A DNA stretch of 64,000 nucleotides, taken from contig NZ_CP126160.1 in assembly GCF_030127145.1 (NCBI RefSeq), positions 103,062-167,061 of the forward strand, given 5' to 3'. Source of the DNA: Halobaculum halobium (GTDB lineage: Archaea > Halobacteriota > Halobacteria > Halobacteriales > Haloferacaceae). The notes under the pieces were generated by a model. It was given only the letters and a program-made list of their open reading frames with translations. It was not told where the DNA came from and did not search any database. The translations under genes were made by a program, and so were the position numbers. Below, piece by piece: positions 45,718 to 53,198 of this stretch (its first letter is position 1; each line of letters begins with the position of its first letter).

Positions 45718-46035
45718 TCAGTTGAATTGACGTTCAAGGAACCGCTGAGCCGCAGTCTGAGACATAACTTCCCACGATGGGAAATCCGTGTGCTCGTCGA
45801 CATAGGTATCGAACTCATCCTCCGGGATGGCCTCGAAATCGTCCTCGTCCTCAACATCCCATTGACTTGCCTCAAGCAACGCTTCGAAAGAGTCGAATTC
45901 TGTGTACAGCTGCATGAACTCCTCTGTGAACAATTGCTCGAACGGGATCTCATTCTGCTCGTTCATCCGGAGCCCTGACTGCTCCTCTAACGCCTTCTCT
46001 GTGTTCTTCTTGAACTCGCCGGCGTCAATATCCAT
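45718..46035 (-). CDS. Small acidic helical protein
   Basis: 105 residues from the ATG at 46035; the upstream frame has a further ATG at 46074 but weak coding character. The protein is very acidic (EDEDDFEAIPEDEFD) and helical. It converges on the winged-helix membrane protein with six bases between the stops. No function can be assigned. Confidence 0.55.
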   Translation of the reverse strand: MDIDAGEFKKNTEKALEEQSGLRMNEQNEIPFEQLFTEEFMQLYTEFDSFEALLEASQWDVEDEDDFEAIPEDEFDTYVDEHTDFPSWEVMSQTAAQRFLERQFN

Positions 46036-46155
46036 ACACGCATTTACACTGACTTCGTTCAAATAACTAAGCAATTCTACTTACCGATTTAGCCGCCCCG
46101 ATTTCACTACTCATCCCGAATAAAGAAGCCTCGATAGCAACTACTGGTAGCGTTG

Positions 46156-46180
46156 TTCGTCCCCCGGGAGGGGTGCGGGG
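46156..46180 (+). promoter_or_regulatory. T-tract/GC-hairpin leader module 7
   Basis: TTGTTCGT precedes CCCCC, the loop GGGAGGGGTG, and CGGGGCG. It lies 37 bases before the ATG at 46218. Confidence 0.6.
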
Positions 46181-46217
46181 CGATCCAGTCGCGGTCGCCC
46201 AGTGAGGTGATTGTTCG

Positions 46218-46880
46218 ATGGGACACCGCGCACTCGTTGCGTACGAACGCACGGACGGACAGTACACACTCCACTACAGCCATTGGGGTGCAGCGAACCT
46301 GAAGCTCAAGCACCGAATCTCTGCTGAGTCGCCGTTCGGTGGCGACGACACCGACTCCAAGTGGGCGAAACAGCTCCTCGCAGAGCTTGCCGATGGCCTC
46401 GAGGCAGATGCGGTCGACGCCTACCTCGCCGGCGAGGATCGACCGTCGACGGTCGTCGAGCCGAAGCCCCGCGCCACCGGGCTCACCCTCGACGAGATCG
46501 TCGCTGACCATCTCGACTACCTCCACCATGAGGCGTTCTTCGTGGTGTCGACGACGTTCGAGGTGACCGCCTATCGGACGCTGTGGTCCGGGCTCCAGTA
46601 CGACTCGGAGACGGTCGAACAGGGAGAGACAGTCGGGAACGGCGCGCTCGCGACGGTGCGCTGGTACGACGGCGAGCCGGTCGGCGACGGCCACCTGCAG
46701 GGCCAGTTCGCGGCCCTCAAAGACGTCATCGGCGATATGCTCGACAAGGGCGTCTTCACGCCGTCGACGGCGAGGCAGTACCTAAAACGGAAGCTCGCTG
46801 AGCGGGTCGGGGACCGACAGGAGCTGCTCATTCCGACCGGAGAATCGCCCTTCGAGAAGGCGAGCCTCAACCACTCCTAG
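46218..46880 (+). CDS. Haloarchaeal DUF6735-type protein
   Basis: 220 residues beginning MGHRALVAYERTDGQYTLHY, then WGAANLKL, the hallmark start of a family common on haloarchaeal plasmids (DUF6735, from memory). The rest is an alpha/beta domain with HHEAFFVVSTTFEVTAYRTLW. The function of the family is unknown. It is a single gene behind leader module 7. Confidence 0.75.
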   Translation: MGHRALVAYERTDGQYTLHYSHWGAANLKLKHRISAESPFGGDDTDSKWAKQLLAELADGLEADAVDAYLAGEDRPSTVVEPKPRATGLTLDEIVADHLDYLHHEAFFVVSTTFEVTAYRTLWSGLQYDSETVEQGETVGNGALATVRWYDGEPVGDGHLQGQFAALKDVIGDMLDKGVFTPSTARQYLKRKLAERVGDRQELLIPTGESPFEKASLNHS

Positions 46881-46914
46881 TTGGATCTGCTACGTGGCAA
46901 CGGCTGTTTTTCAA

Positions 46915-46937
46915 GGGTCGGAATGGGTGAGCCCCGC
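46915..46937 (+). promoter_or_regulatory. T-tract/GC-hairpin leader module 8
   Basis: CTGTTTTTC precedes GGGTC, the loop GGAATGGGTG, and AGCCCC. The stem is weaker than in other copies, but the T-tract and GGGTG are conserved, 17 bases before the ATG at 46955. Confidence 0.45.
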
Positions 46938-46954
46938 CGTAGGCTCGTGATTCG

Positions 46955-47371
46955 ATGACCTCAGACGACGACCCGTTTCACGACTGCAAGTTGGATCCCG
47001 AAGCGATCCTCGGAACACACACCTTCGAAGACGTCCTATTCACCGACGACACGGAAACCCCGGTGAACGTGCTGACCGGCGAGACACCGGCACATTCGCA
47101 AGCAACCGTCGAGGAAGCGAAGGAGTTCGCTGCGAGTATCGACACGGAGACGCCCCAGATCGCGCTCCCCGCATCCGTCGAGTCGCAGGTCGAAACACAG
47201 AGCAAGCCCTACACGGCGGCCGCATTCTTCCACTTCAAGGCGACAGGCTCGCTCGAACGCCACCGTGCTTACCACGCCGCCTACGAGTCGGACGCGTTCG
47301 CCGTCGACTTCGAGGCCGACTACGAATCGGGCGACCTGACTATCACTGTCGAACGAGCGGACGAGGCCTGA
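46955..47371 (+). CDS. Hypothetical acidic protein
   Basis: 138 residues. The N terminus is disordered and acidic; the C terminus (AAAFFHFKATGSLERHRAYHAAYESDAFAVDF) is a compact domain. No motif. It is a single gene between leader modules 8 and 9. Confidence 0.6.
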   Translation: MTSDDDPFHDCKLDPEAILGTHTFEDVLFTDDTETPVNVLTGETPAHSQATVEEAKEFAASIDTETPQIALPASVESQVETQSKPYTAAAFFHFKATGSLERHRAYHAAYESDAFAVDFEADYESGDLTITVERADEA

Positions 47372-47399
47372 GAATCCGCCGTCACGAGCAGTTTTTAGA

Positions 47400-47422
47400 G
47401 CGCCGGCGATGGGTGCCGGCGC
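47400..47422 (+). promoter_or_regulatory. T-tract/GC-hairpin leader module 9
   Basis: GTTTTTAGA precedes a perfect 8-bp stem GCGCCGGC/GCCGGCGC with the loop GATGGGT. It is identical over 24 bases to module 11, and lies 51 bases before the ATG at 47474. Confidence 0.65.
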
Positions 47423-47473
47423 AGCTGGAGCGAGCAACGACCCCCGGTGCGTCGGCGTTTCGAGGTGTTCGAG

Positions 47474-47965
47474 ATGCATATGGTGATTTACGCACTGGTA
47501 GAGGCATCGACGCACGACGACGCGCTGGCCACCGGAAAGACGGTGTTCGACCGACTGGTCGGCGCGGACCCACACGCCGGCGCCGTCTTCGATTACTATG
47601 TGACCTTCGACGAGGAGGACACGTCCGTTGCGGGGAAGGCACGATGGGGGGAGTTGCCGACGGCAGCCCCCGTCGACTCCGATGACGGCGAAGACCTGCT
47701 CGAGCGTGGCTGGGAGGCGACGAAGGAGGAATTCGAGCGTAATCTCGACCGGGTGAAAGAGGCCATCCAGGAGTTCTCCGACGAGGAGATCATGCGCGAC
47801 GAGGACCTCGCCCGGCACGCCTTCCACAAGGTCGGTGCGTACGACGGCCCGACGATCTTCCTGTACACCGAACACGGAACCGGCATTCGCCACCGTGGAC
47901 AGCTGGATCGACTCCTCGAGGAGAGTGAAGAGCTCTGGATCGTACCCGCTGACGTCCACTTCTGA
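47474..47965 (+). CDS. Hypothetical protein of haloarchaeal plasmid type
   Basis: 163 residues from the ATG at 47474. The fold looks alpha/beta: VIYALVEASTHDDALATGKTVFDRLV, then YYVTFDE, and a C-terminal LDRLLEESEELWIVPADVHF. An upstream extension to 47447 overlaps the leader and is unlikely. It lies three bases before the next gene, so the two share an operon. Confidence 0.6.
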   Translation: MHMVIYALVEASTHDDALATGKTVFDRLVGADPHAGAVFDYYVTFDEEDTSVAGKARWGELPTAAPVDSDDGEDLLERGWEATKEEFERNLDRVKEAIQEFSDEEIMRDEDLARHAFHKVGAYDGPTIFLYTEHGTGIRHRGQLDRLLEESEELWIVPADVHF

Positions 47966-47968
47966 ATA

Positions 47969-48334
47969 ATGCCTCCCATCACCAATTGGCGACGCGAGAG
48001 CCGCTCGCCGACACTCGCGTATCGGAACACCGAGACCGGTGCGCGAGCCGTGCTGCATCGTGCGCCGGACTCCTATCGGTACAAGTGGCGCGGGGTGATT
48101 CTCGTCGACGGCTACCCGGTCTGGTCGCGGGGATACGAGACGAAGGATGCGACATCGTTCCGTGACGAGCTCCGGGAGCGGCCCGCACCGGACCTCAACT
48201 GCCCGGAGTGTCCGAACGACGACGTTCGCGTCGGCGAGAAGGCGGCAGACGGGGCGAAAGTCCAGCGGTGGTATGACTGCCCCGATTGTGGGTACGAAGC
48301 CCCCTCACGCATCGTCTACGGCGCCGAACGGTGA
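47969..48334 (+). CDS. Zinc-ribbon protein
   Basis: 121 residues. A beta-rich N-terminal part (ARAVLHRAPDSYRYKWRGVILVDGYPVWSRGYETK) precedes a zinc ribbon CPECPNDDVRV...YDCPDCGYEAPSRI. Ribbons of this kind bind nucleic acid or mediate assembly. It is translated together with the preceding gene. Confidence 0.65.
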   Translation: MPPITNWRRESRSPTLAYRNTETGARAVLHRAPDSYRYKWRGVILVDGYPVWSRGYETKDATSFRDELRERPAPDLNCPECPNDDVRVGEKAADGAKVQRWYDCPDCGYEAPSRIVYGAER

Positions 48335-48363
48335 GTGAGTGAGCGGTGGGCGCTGTTTTTCGG

Positions 48364-48386
48364 CCGGGCACGAGGTGGTGGCCCGG
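48364..48386 (+). promoter_or_regulatory. T-tract/GC-hairpin leader module 10
   Basis: CTGTTTTTCGG precedes CCGGGC, the loop ACGAGGTGGTG, and GCCCGG. The 6-bp stem is perfect, 21 bases before the ATG at 48408. Confidence 0.6.
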
Positions 48387-48407
48387 TACGAACGGGTTAG
48401 TCAACCA

Positions 48408-48803
48408 ATGAGTCTCGAAGTACTTGACCGACACAGCGAGGCACTGTTCGAGTTCCTCTGGTGTCCCGTCTGCGGGAAGGAGGTCTTCACTCACATCCCC
48501 TTCGAGGGGGTGTTCTGCAAGAACTGCAACACCCAGGTCGAACTCCAAGAATCCCGCGAGACACGCGGCTACGAGGAGGCCGTGCTCGCCTGCTTCGATT
48601 CTACCACCACCTGGAACCTCCACGTCGACGAGAAGCTACGTCGCGACCTGCCTGATGGGTCGGCCCGCGTGAAGATCCTCGGCGCACCGGGCGCCTACGA
48701 GGTCGACTGGTGGAGTCCAGAGCCTGGTGAGGATTGGGAACCTGTCCAACGCGGCGAGTTCGACGACGTCGAGGAGCCAAACGAGGTGTCGCACCTGGCG
48801 TAG
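48408..48803 (+). CDS. Zinc-ribbon hypothetical protein
   Basis: 131 residues from the ATG at 48408. A ribbon near the N terminus (CPVCGKEVFTHIPFEGVFCKNCN) is followed by an acidic domain (YEEAVLACFDSTTTWNLHVDEKLRRDL). A single gene behind leader module 10; no known function. Confidence 0.65.
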   Translation: MSLEVLDRHSEALFEFLWCPVCGKEVFTHIPFEGVFCKNCNTQVELQESRETRGYEEAVLACFDSTTTWNLHVDEKLRRDLPDGSARVKILGAPGAYEVDWWSPEPGEDWEPVQRGEFDDVEEPNEVSHLA

Positions 48804-48861
48804 AACTTAGCAGATACGCCAAGCCTGGTTGTTTTTACTCTGCCAATTGCACACATCGTTT

Positions 48862-49455
48862 ATGGTCCAAACCGAAGGCGCTGTAGAACGACTACGGCGA
48901 AGAAAATCAATGGAATCGGATCTACGCGAACAAGTTGGTGGTGAAAAGTTCTTTTTGCCCTTATTCACGATCGAACAGGCTCAGGAAATTAGACTACGGC
49001 CAGATTATGAAGACCTTCTATTTGATATGTATATGTCCCCTCAGAAGAGTGATCTCGATTTCGAACACGACACCCTATCATATCGGATTAAGGATGTAGA
49101 AGTGCGTGAACACGGGACGGGGATCAGTTATCGAGTCAAGCGAATATTGGATATGGCCTCATTTCAAGCAATCGTGAAAATTGACCTCGAATTCGAGGAA
49201 TCTATCCCCACAATGCAGCTTCACGAGGATCCTCGATTAGAAGATCTTGATCTCTCAGCGGATTACTATCGGGGCGACTCTGAGATGACACTGTGGATGA
49301 GGGAAGTAGAGGACGGAACAGATGCACTCGCACACCTTGCCCAATTTAATCAGGCGCTCAGTAGCCAATGGAACGGACCGAAAACGATAGATGAGGCAAT
49401 TGAAGGAATTGCAAAATGGCAGGCGTTCAATCTTATGCAGGAGAAGAGGCGGTGA
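48862..49455 (+). CDS. Hypothetical protein of foreign composition
   Basis: 197 residues from the ATG at 48862. TTTTTA lies 29 bases upstream, giving a leaderless message without a hairpin module. Codons are noticeably less GC-rich than in the flanking cargo genes. The sequence is a mixed alpha/beta protein (YEDLLFDMYMSPQ, ISYRVKRILDMASFQAIVKIDLEFE) without motif. It may be a separate insertion in the cargo array. Confidence 0.6.
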   Translation: MVQTEGAVERLRRRKSMESDLREQVGGEKFFLPLFTIEQAQEIRLRPDYEDLLFDMYMSPQKSDLDFEHDTLSYRIKDVEVREHGTGISYRVKRILDMASFQAIVKIDLEFEESIPTMQLHEDPRLEDLDLSADYYRGDSEMTLWMREVEDGTDALAHLAQFNQALSSQWNGPKTIDEAIEGIAKWQAFNLMQEKRR

Positions 49456-49485
49456 CTGGAGAGAAGGTTTCCTGACGGTTGTTTC

Positions 49486-49510
49486 TGCGCCGGCGATGGG
49501 TGCCGGCGCA
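49486..49510 (+). promoter_or_regulatory. T-tract/GC-hairpin leader module 11
   Basis: TTGTTTC precedes a perfect 9-bp stem TGCGCCGGC/GCCGGCGCA with the loop GATGGGT, 19 bases before the ATG at 49530. It repeats module 9 exactly. Confidence 0.65.
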
Positions 49511-49529
49511 CCCGCGTCGGCGGTGATCG

Positions 49530-50102
49530 ATGTCGACACGAAGTCAACTCCGATTCATCCAACGGAGCGAGACCGCAGGCGAACAGTCCGATACCGACCG
49601 CATCGCACAAATCTACCGCCACTCGGACGGGTATCCCGATAGCGTCCTCCATGACCTGGACCAGCTGAAGCAGCTGCTTGACGAGACACGAACAGAGCGC
49701 GGGGCTGCGTACGCCGCTGCCCAGTTTCTGTTCCTCGACACGCTCTCGACGATGACCCTCTACATGGACGAAGGGCGTGACCGGAGCATCCACGCTGACC
49801 AACCCTCGGATCTCCTCGACCCGGACAATATGGAGCACCTCAACCAGCCGATGTTTCTGCTCGGACACGGCGTCGAGAATCCGGCCGACGGCATCCACGG
49901 CGACGAAGAGTACCTCTACGTCGTCGAACTCCCGACACGGAATCCGTTCGAGGAGCCGTCCGAGTGGACCGTCAAAGTGAGTGGTCACTCCGCCTTCCCG
50001 CGCTGGGATGGTCCGACCGAGGAAGCCTTCGATCGGGCTAGCTGGCAGTTTGAAGGACCGCTCTCGGCCGCCGTCGACGAACTACTAGCTCAACCAAGCT
50101 AA
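49530..50102 (+). CDS. Hypothetical protein, paralogue of the protein at 7221
   Basis: 190 residues. Shared blocks with the 7221 protein are the N-terminal LRF, IAQIYRHSDGYPDSVLHDL, RGAAYAAAQFLFLDTL, LNQPMFLLGHGV, and YVVELPTRNPFEEPSEWTVKVSG. No function is known. The longer form here has an additional acidic insert near residue 85. It is a single gene behind leader module 11. Confidence 0.7.
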   Translation: MSTRSQLRFIQRSETAGEQSDTDRIAQIYRHSDGYPDSVLHDLDQLKQLLDETRTERGAAYAAAQFLFLDTLSTMTLYMDEGRDRSIHADQPSDLLDPDNMEHLNQPMFLLGHGVENPADGIHGDEEYLYVVELPTRNPFEEPSEWTVKVSGHSAFPRWDGPTEEAFDRASWQFEGPLSAAVDELLAQPS

Positions 50103-50189
50103 TCGTTAATTGGACACTCCCAAGGTTCGAGTTCTGAAGAGAAGGAGCACCCAGTATAGGATTCTTCGGAACGAATGATTTGCAGATTG

Positions 50190-50531
50190 CTACTGAGAGT
50201 TACGAATCCGCCGTCGAGCTCGAGAATCCAATACCTGCTGTGCATAGAGTGAATCCTCTCGGTCGCTTTCCGCGACCCATTCAAACGCTTGGCGAGAAAT
50301 TTGTTTCATCAGTAGCTCACCGTTTTCGATTTTCCAGCCAAACGGTTCTTTAGGGTCTAATCCCCGCTCTCGAAGGATTTCGTCGTCGACACGCAGAGCC
50401 ATAACGAGGTCGTCCCCGTATTCAGCTGCTTGTTCCGGGCTCAGCACCAAGTTATCGAGGTATTCATCGCTGTTCGGCTTGGGCGTCATCCACTCGACGG
50501 TCCACTCATCTCCGACCTGATTGGAAGGCAT
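50190..50531 (-). CDS. Hypothetical protein
   Basis: 113 residues from the ATG at 50531. Acidic alpha/beta protein (WTVEWMTPKPNSDEYLD, AAEYGDDLVMALRVDDEIL) with a basic C terminus (DSRARRRIRNSQ). No motif is recognised. Less GC-rich codon use. Confidence 0.55.
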   Translation of the reverse strand: MPSNQVGDEWTVEWMTPKPNSDEYLDNLVLSPEQAAEYGDDLVMALRVDDEILRERGLDPKEPFGWKIENGELLMKQISRQAFEWVAESDREDSLYAQQVLDSRARRRIRNSQ

Positions 50532-50675
50532 ACCTGTAGAATAGTCGTTGCTCGACAAAATTGACAGGGGGAACAAAGGGTCGTATCAGAACCAGGTGTT
50601 TGCGCTCAGAGCAGACCATTGCCAGGACAACAGAGAACAATACCCGTTTTAATCGATAAGTCCGATTGGTCCAGT

Positions 50676-50861
50676 ATGGATTACGTGGATGAGCCGCCGG
50701 AAACAGAAAATCCTGTAATGGTGATTCGGGTAACAGCGAAATGTACCCTCTGCGAAACCGCTGAGCGGTGTGATTCACCTGGCGAAGCAAAAGAGTGGGC
50801 GAGAGATCATCAACATCCTCGAGACTTTATTGAATACCGTCGGACCTGGGCCGAGCGATAA
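50676..50861 (+). CDS. Small CxxC protein
   Basis: 61 residues from the ATG at 50676, with TTTTAAT 29 bases upstream (leaderless). CTLCETAERCDSPGEAKEWARDH has one CxxC plus a third Cys and a His, enough for a zinc site. The Mrr-like gene converges on it with 20 bases between the stops. Confidence 0.55.
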   Translation: MDYVDEPPETENPVMVIRVTAKCTLCETAERCDSPGEAKEWARDHQHPRDFIEYRRTWAER

Positions 50862-50881
50862 CCAATTCGACACCTCGATAC

Positions 50882-52249
50882 TCAGATTACACCACCAAGT
50901 GCGAGGATGCCAAGCAGTAGTAGAACAGCCGTAACTACTCCTCCACCAGCAGTGAGGAGCTTATTCTCCATCACCTTCTCGTGGATCGGCATCGCGGCGT
51001 ACTCCTCGCGGAAGGCCTCGAGATTCTCCTCGTCGTAGAAGTACTTCGTCTTCAATGCGAACCGTTCCGTCACCGCGCAGCCCGTACAGACCGGTTCGCC
51101 TTCCAGCCGCTCCGTTTTGGTGTGGCTGGAGCAGGCGATGGCCCCGCAGTTCGGACAGTAGGTGTACGTCTCGGTGACGCCACTCGTATCACAGTGGACG
51201 CACTGATGGATGCCGTCCTCGGCGGTCACTCTCGACGGGCCTGCCGCGTAGTACTCGTAGGGGTAGGTGTACTCCTGGACGTCGGTAGTGTGCCGAACTT
51301 CCGGGAGGTACACTGGTTCGATCGACTGGACAGAGATGTCCGAGCGGTTCGGCTCACAGGTCTTGTTGTACGTGACGTTGTTGTCGCCGGTGTAGGTGAC
51401 CGTCGTCGTGTGGTGCTGCTGGAGCCGCTCGACGGCCCACTCCTTGTACTCCGTTTGCGTCTGCCCGAACCGGCGCTCCTCGACGTCGTCGAACACCTCT
51501 CCGAACTGCTCGGCGTCGAGGTCGACCGTCGTGTGGAGGTTCTCGGTGACCAGCGTCGCGACGTCTTCCTCGACGACCTGCGGCTGCCCGCGTTCGGCGT
51601 TGGCAACGAATCGGGTCCGGTCGTTGATTCGGTGGATAACGCCAACCGACGTCTCGAAGACGGCGTTCGTGTTCGCGGTGACCGCGACCACTGGGCGGAA
51701 CGTCACCGATGAGTGCGGTTCTGGGAGGTCGGCGGCTTCGATGTTCTCGATGTCGCGGAACGCATCCGTGACTGGCGCGTCGACGTCGGCGGCCGGGTCG
51801 TACGGGCGCAGGGTCTTGTCGCAGAGGATCTCGATGCGACCGTTGTAGAGGTCGAGGCCAATTTCGTCGGCAATCTCCCGGAGGTCCTCGCCGTCGAGTA
51901 ACTCGATTGGGTGTGGGTCGTCGTTCTGCTGGAGTCGGTTTGCGTACTCCTGAGCAGGGTTCGTGAACCGGCCAGTCGTGACGACCATCCCACGTTTCGG
52001 GCCGTCGAAGTCGAACGTCGCGATCGCCGAGTGGAGCTTCTGGACCACCGGCCGCCCGACCGTCCCCGTGTGCTTGCACTCGACGATGATCGCGCGCCGC
52101 GTGCCGTCGACGACCTCCTCCATGATGACGTCGCGCCCCTCGTCAGCCGTGCGGTCGGCCTGGCGGACGTTCTCGTAGCCGAGGTTGCGGAACACGTCCT
52201 CCATCACGTCCTCGAACTCGAACCCCGAGAGATCGTCCAGTACAGCCAT
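50882..52249 (-). CDS. Mrr-like restriction endonuclease with zinc ribbon and membrane anchor
   Basis: 455 residues from the ATG at 52249. The N-terminal Mrr catalytic domain has FEDVMEDVFRNLGYENV, GRDVIMEEVVDGTRRAIIVECKHTG (the D...ECK core) and GMVVTTGRFTNPAQEYA. A middle domain of unknown role, a zinc ribbon (CVHCDTSGVTETYTYCPNCG), a further Cys pair (CTGC) and a final transmembrane helix (VVTAVLLLLGILALGGVI) follow. Mrr enzymes cut methylated or foreign DNA. The ribbon and membrane anchor would place the nuclease at the membrane, for example to meet incoming DNA; that is inference. Confidence 0.85.
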   Translation of the reverse strand: MAVLDDLSGFEFEDVMEDVFRNLGYENVRQADRTADEGRDVIMEEVVDGTRRAIIVECKHTGTVGRPVVQKLHSAIATFDFDGPKRGMVVTTGRFTNPAQEYANRLQQNDDPHPIELLDGEDLREIADEIGLDLYNGRIEILCDKTLRPYDPAADVDAPVTDAFRDIENIEAADLPEPHSSVTFRPVVAVTANTNAVFETSVGVIHRINDRTRFVANAERGQPQVVEEDVATLVTENLHTTVDLDAEQFGEVFDDVEERRFGQTQTEYKEWAVERLQQHHTTTVTYTGDNNVTYNKTCEPNRSDISVQSIEPVYLPEVRHTTDVQEYTYPYEYYAAGPSRVTAEDGIHQCVHCDTSGVTETYTYCPNCGAIACSSHTKTERLEGEPVCTGCAVTERFALKTKYFYDEENLEAFREEYAAMPIHEKVMENKLLTAGGGVVTAVLLLLGILALGGVI

Positions 52250-52318
52250 CCTCAATTATGTGGACAGTACGTTGCAACTGCCAAATACGTTGCCGAACGC
52301 GGCGCCGTCCTGTTTGTT

Positions 52319-52345
52319 GAACCCCTGAGAGGGGTGCGGGGGTCA
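52319..52345 (+). promoter_or_regulatory. T-tract/GC-hairpin leader module 12
   Basis: TGTTTGTTG precedes AACCCC, the loop TGAGAGGGGTGC, and GGGGGTCA. It lies 21 bases before the ATG at 52367. Confidence 0.6.
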
Positions 52346-52366
52346 CCGAACCGCCCGCGAGCAACG

Positions 52367-53053
52367 ATGAACGGGAATGTACCTATGGCCAGTTCGGAAT
52401 CGGTTCCAGTCGCATCGCCCGGTCAGTCCCACCGAGACACAGTCGAATACGTCGGCTTCCGCGTCGACGGCCAAGCCGTCATCCTGAACCTCTCGGAGCA
52501 TCGGCGACTCTCCCTCGAGCGCAGTCTGGACCTCGTCAACCACAGTCCAAGCGGGTTCGAGTGGGGGTATAGTGGTAGCGGGCCCGCCCAGCTCGCGTGC
52601 GCGCTCCTCCTCGACTACTACGACGATGAGCAGTTCGCCCGTGAGCACTACATCGCGTTCCGGAATCAGGTGGTTTCGCAGCTGGAGTGCGACGGTGCCG
52701 CGGCGTGCTGGCACCTCCCCGGCGAGGAGATCGACGCCGCGATGGCGACCCTTACCGACGACGTCGTCGCCCTCGCCGACGGTGGACGGCCGTCACCGAC
52801 GCTCCCCGAGAACTGGCGAGCCGTCTCTCGCCCGGACCGGCGGGTCTTCCAGCGCGCTGATCGCGACCACTACATCGTACTCGGGGATGGGAGGGAGGAG
52901 TGGCTGGTCGTACTCTGCAGCCAAGGCGACCGTGCATATCCTGCCCCGCTCGCACATCGGGCGGTTGCCGAGGAGGCTGACGTGGAACGGGTAATCCAGG
53001 AACTCGCCGAAGAGAGCAACGACCTCATCGAACCCCCGGAGGGGGAGCACTGA
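52367..53053 (+). CDS. DUF6166-type hypothetical protein
   Basis: 228 residues from the ATG at 52367; the frame stays open upstream against the Mrr gene, but only as a shadow. GFEWGYSGSGPAQLACALLLDYYDDE is the hallmark of a widespread plasmid and island family (DUF6166, from memory). The C-terminal half has a second domain (DRDHYIVLGDGREEWLVVLCSQG). Function unknown. Its stop overlaps the start of a 26-residue reading frame. Confidence 0.7.
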   Translation: MNGNVPMASSESVPVASPGQSHRDTVEYVGFRVDGQAVILNLSEHRRLSLERSLDLVNHSPSGFEWGYSGSGPAQLACALLLDYYDDEQFAREHYIAFRNQVVSQLECDGAAACWHLPGEEIDAAMATLTDDVVALADGGRPSPTLPENWRAVSRPDRRVFQRADRDHYIVLGDGREEWLVVLCSQGDRAYPAPLAHRAVAEEADVERVIQELAEESNDLIEPPEGEH

Positions 53054-53133
53054 TGGAGACACTTCGGCTAGCGCGAGCCACCCACCAGCTCTTCGAACGT
53101 GGTGTCGAGGCGCTCGAGAAAATCGAGCGCTAA
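53053..53133 (+). CDS. 26-residue microprotein, possibly truncated by TAA
   Basis: The ATG overlaps the preceding stop (TGATG). It encodes METLRLARATHQLFERG followed by VEALEKIER, then TAA. The same frame then continues for 17 coding-like codons (LERYNDRQEPKHQATDE) to the TAA ending at 53187. A small helical protein of about 44 residues may be the ancestral form. Confidence 0.35.
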   Translation: METLRLARATHQLFERGVEALEKIER

Positions 53134-53198
53134 CTGGAGCGATACAACGACCGGCAAGAGCCTAAGCACCAAGCGACCGACGAATAAGCTAACGGCGG

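Noticed and set aside
51911..52366. N-terminal extension of the DUF6166-type protein across the Mrr-like gene
   Set aside because: The extension is antisense to the Mrr catalytic domain and Arg/Val/Leu-rich. The leader module and ATG at 52367 give a natural start.
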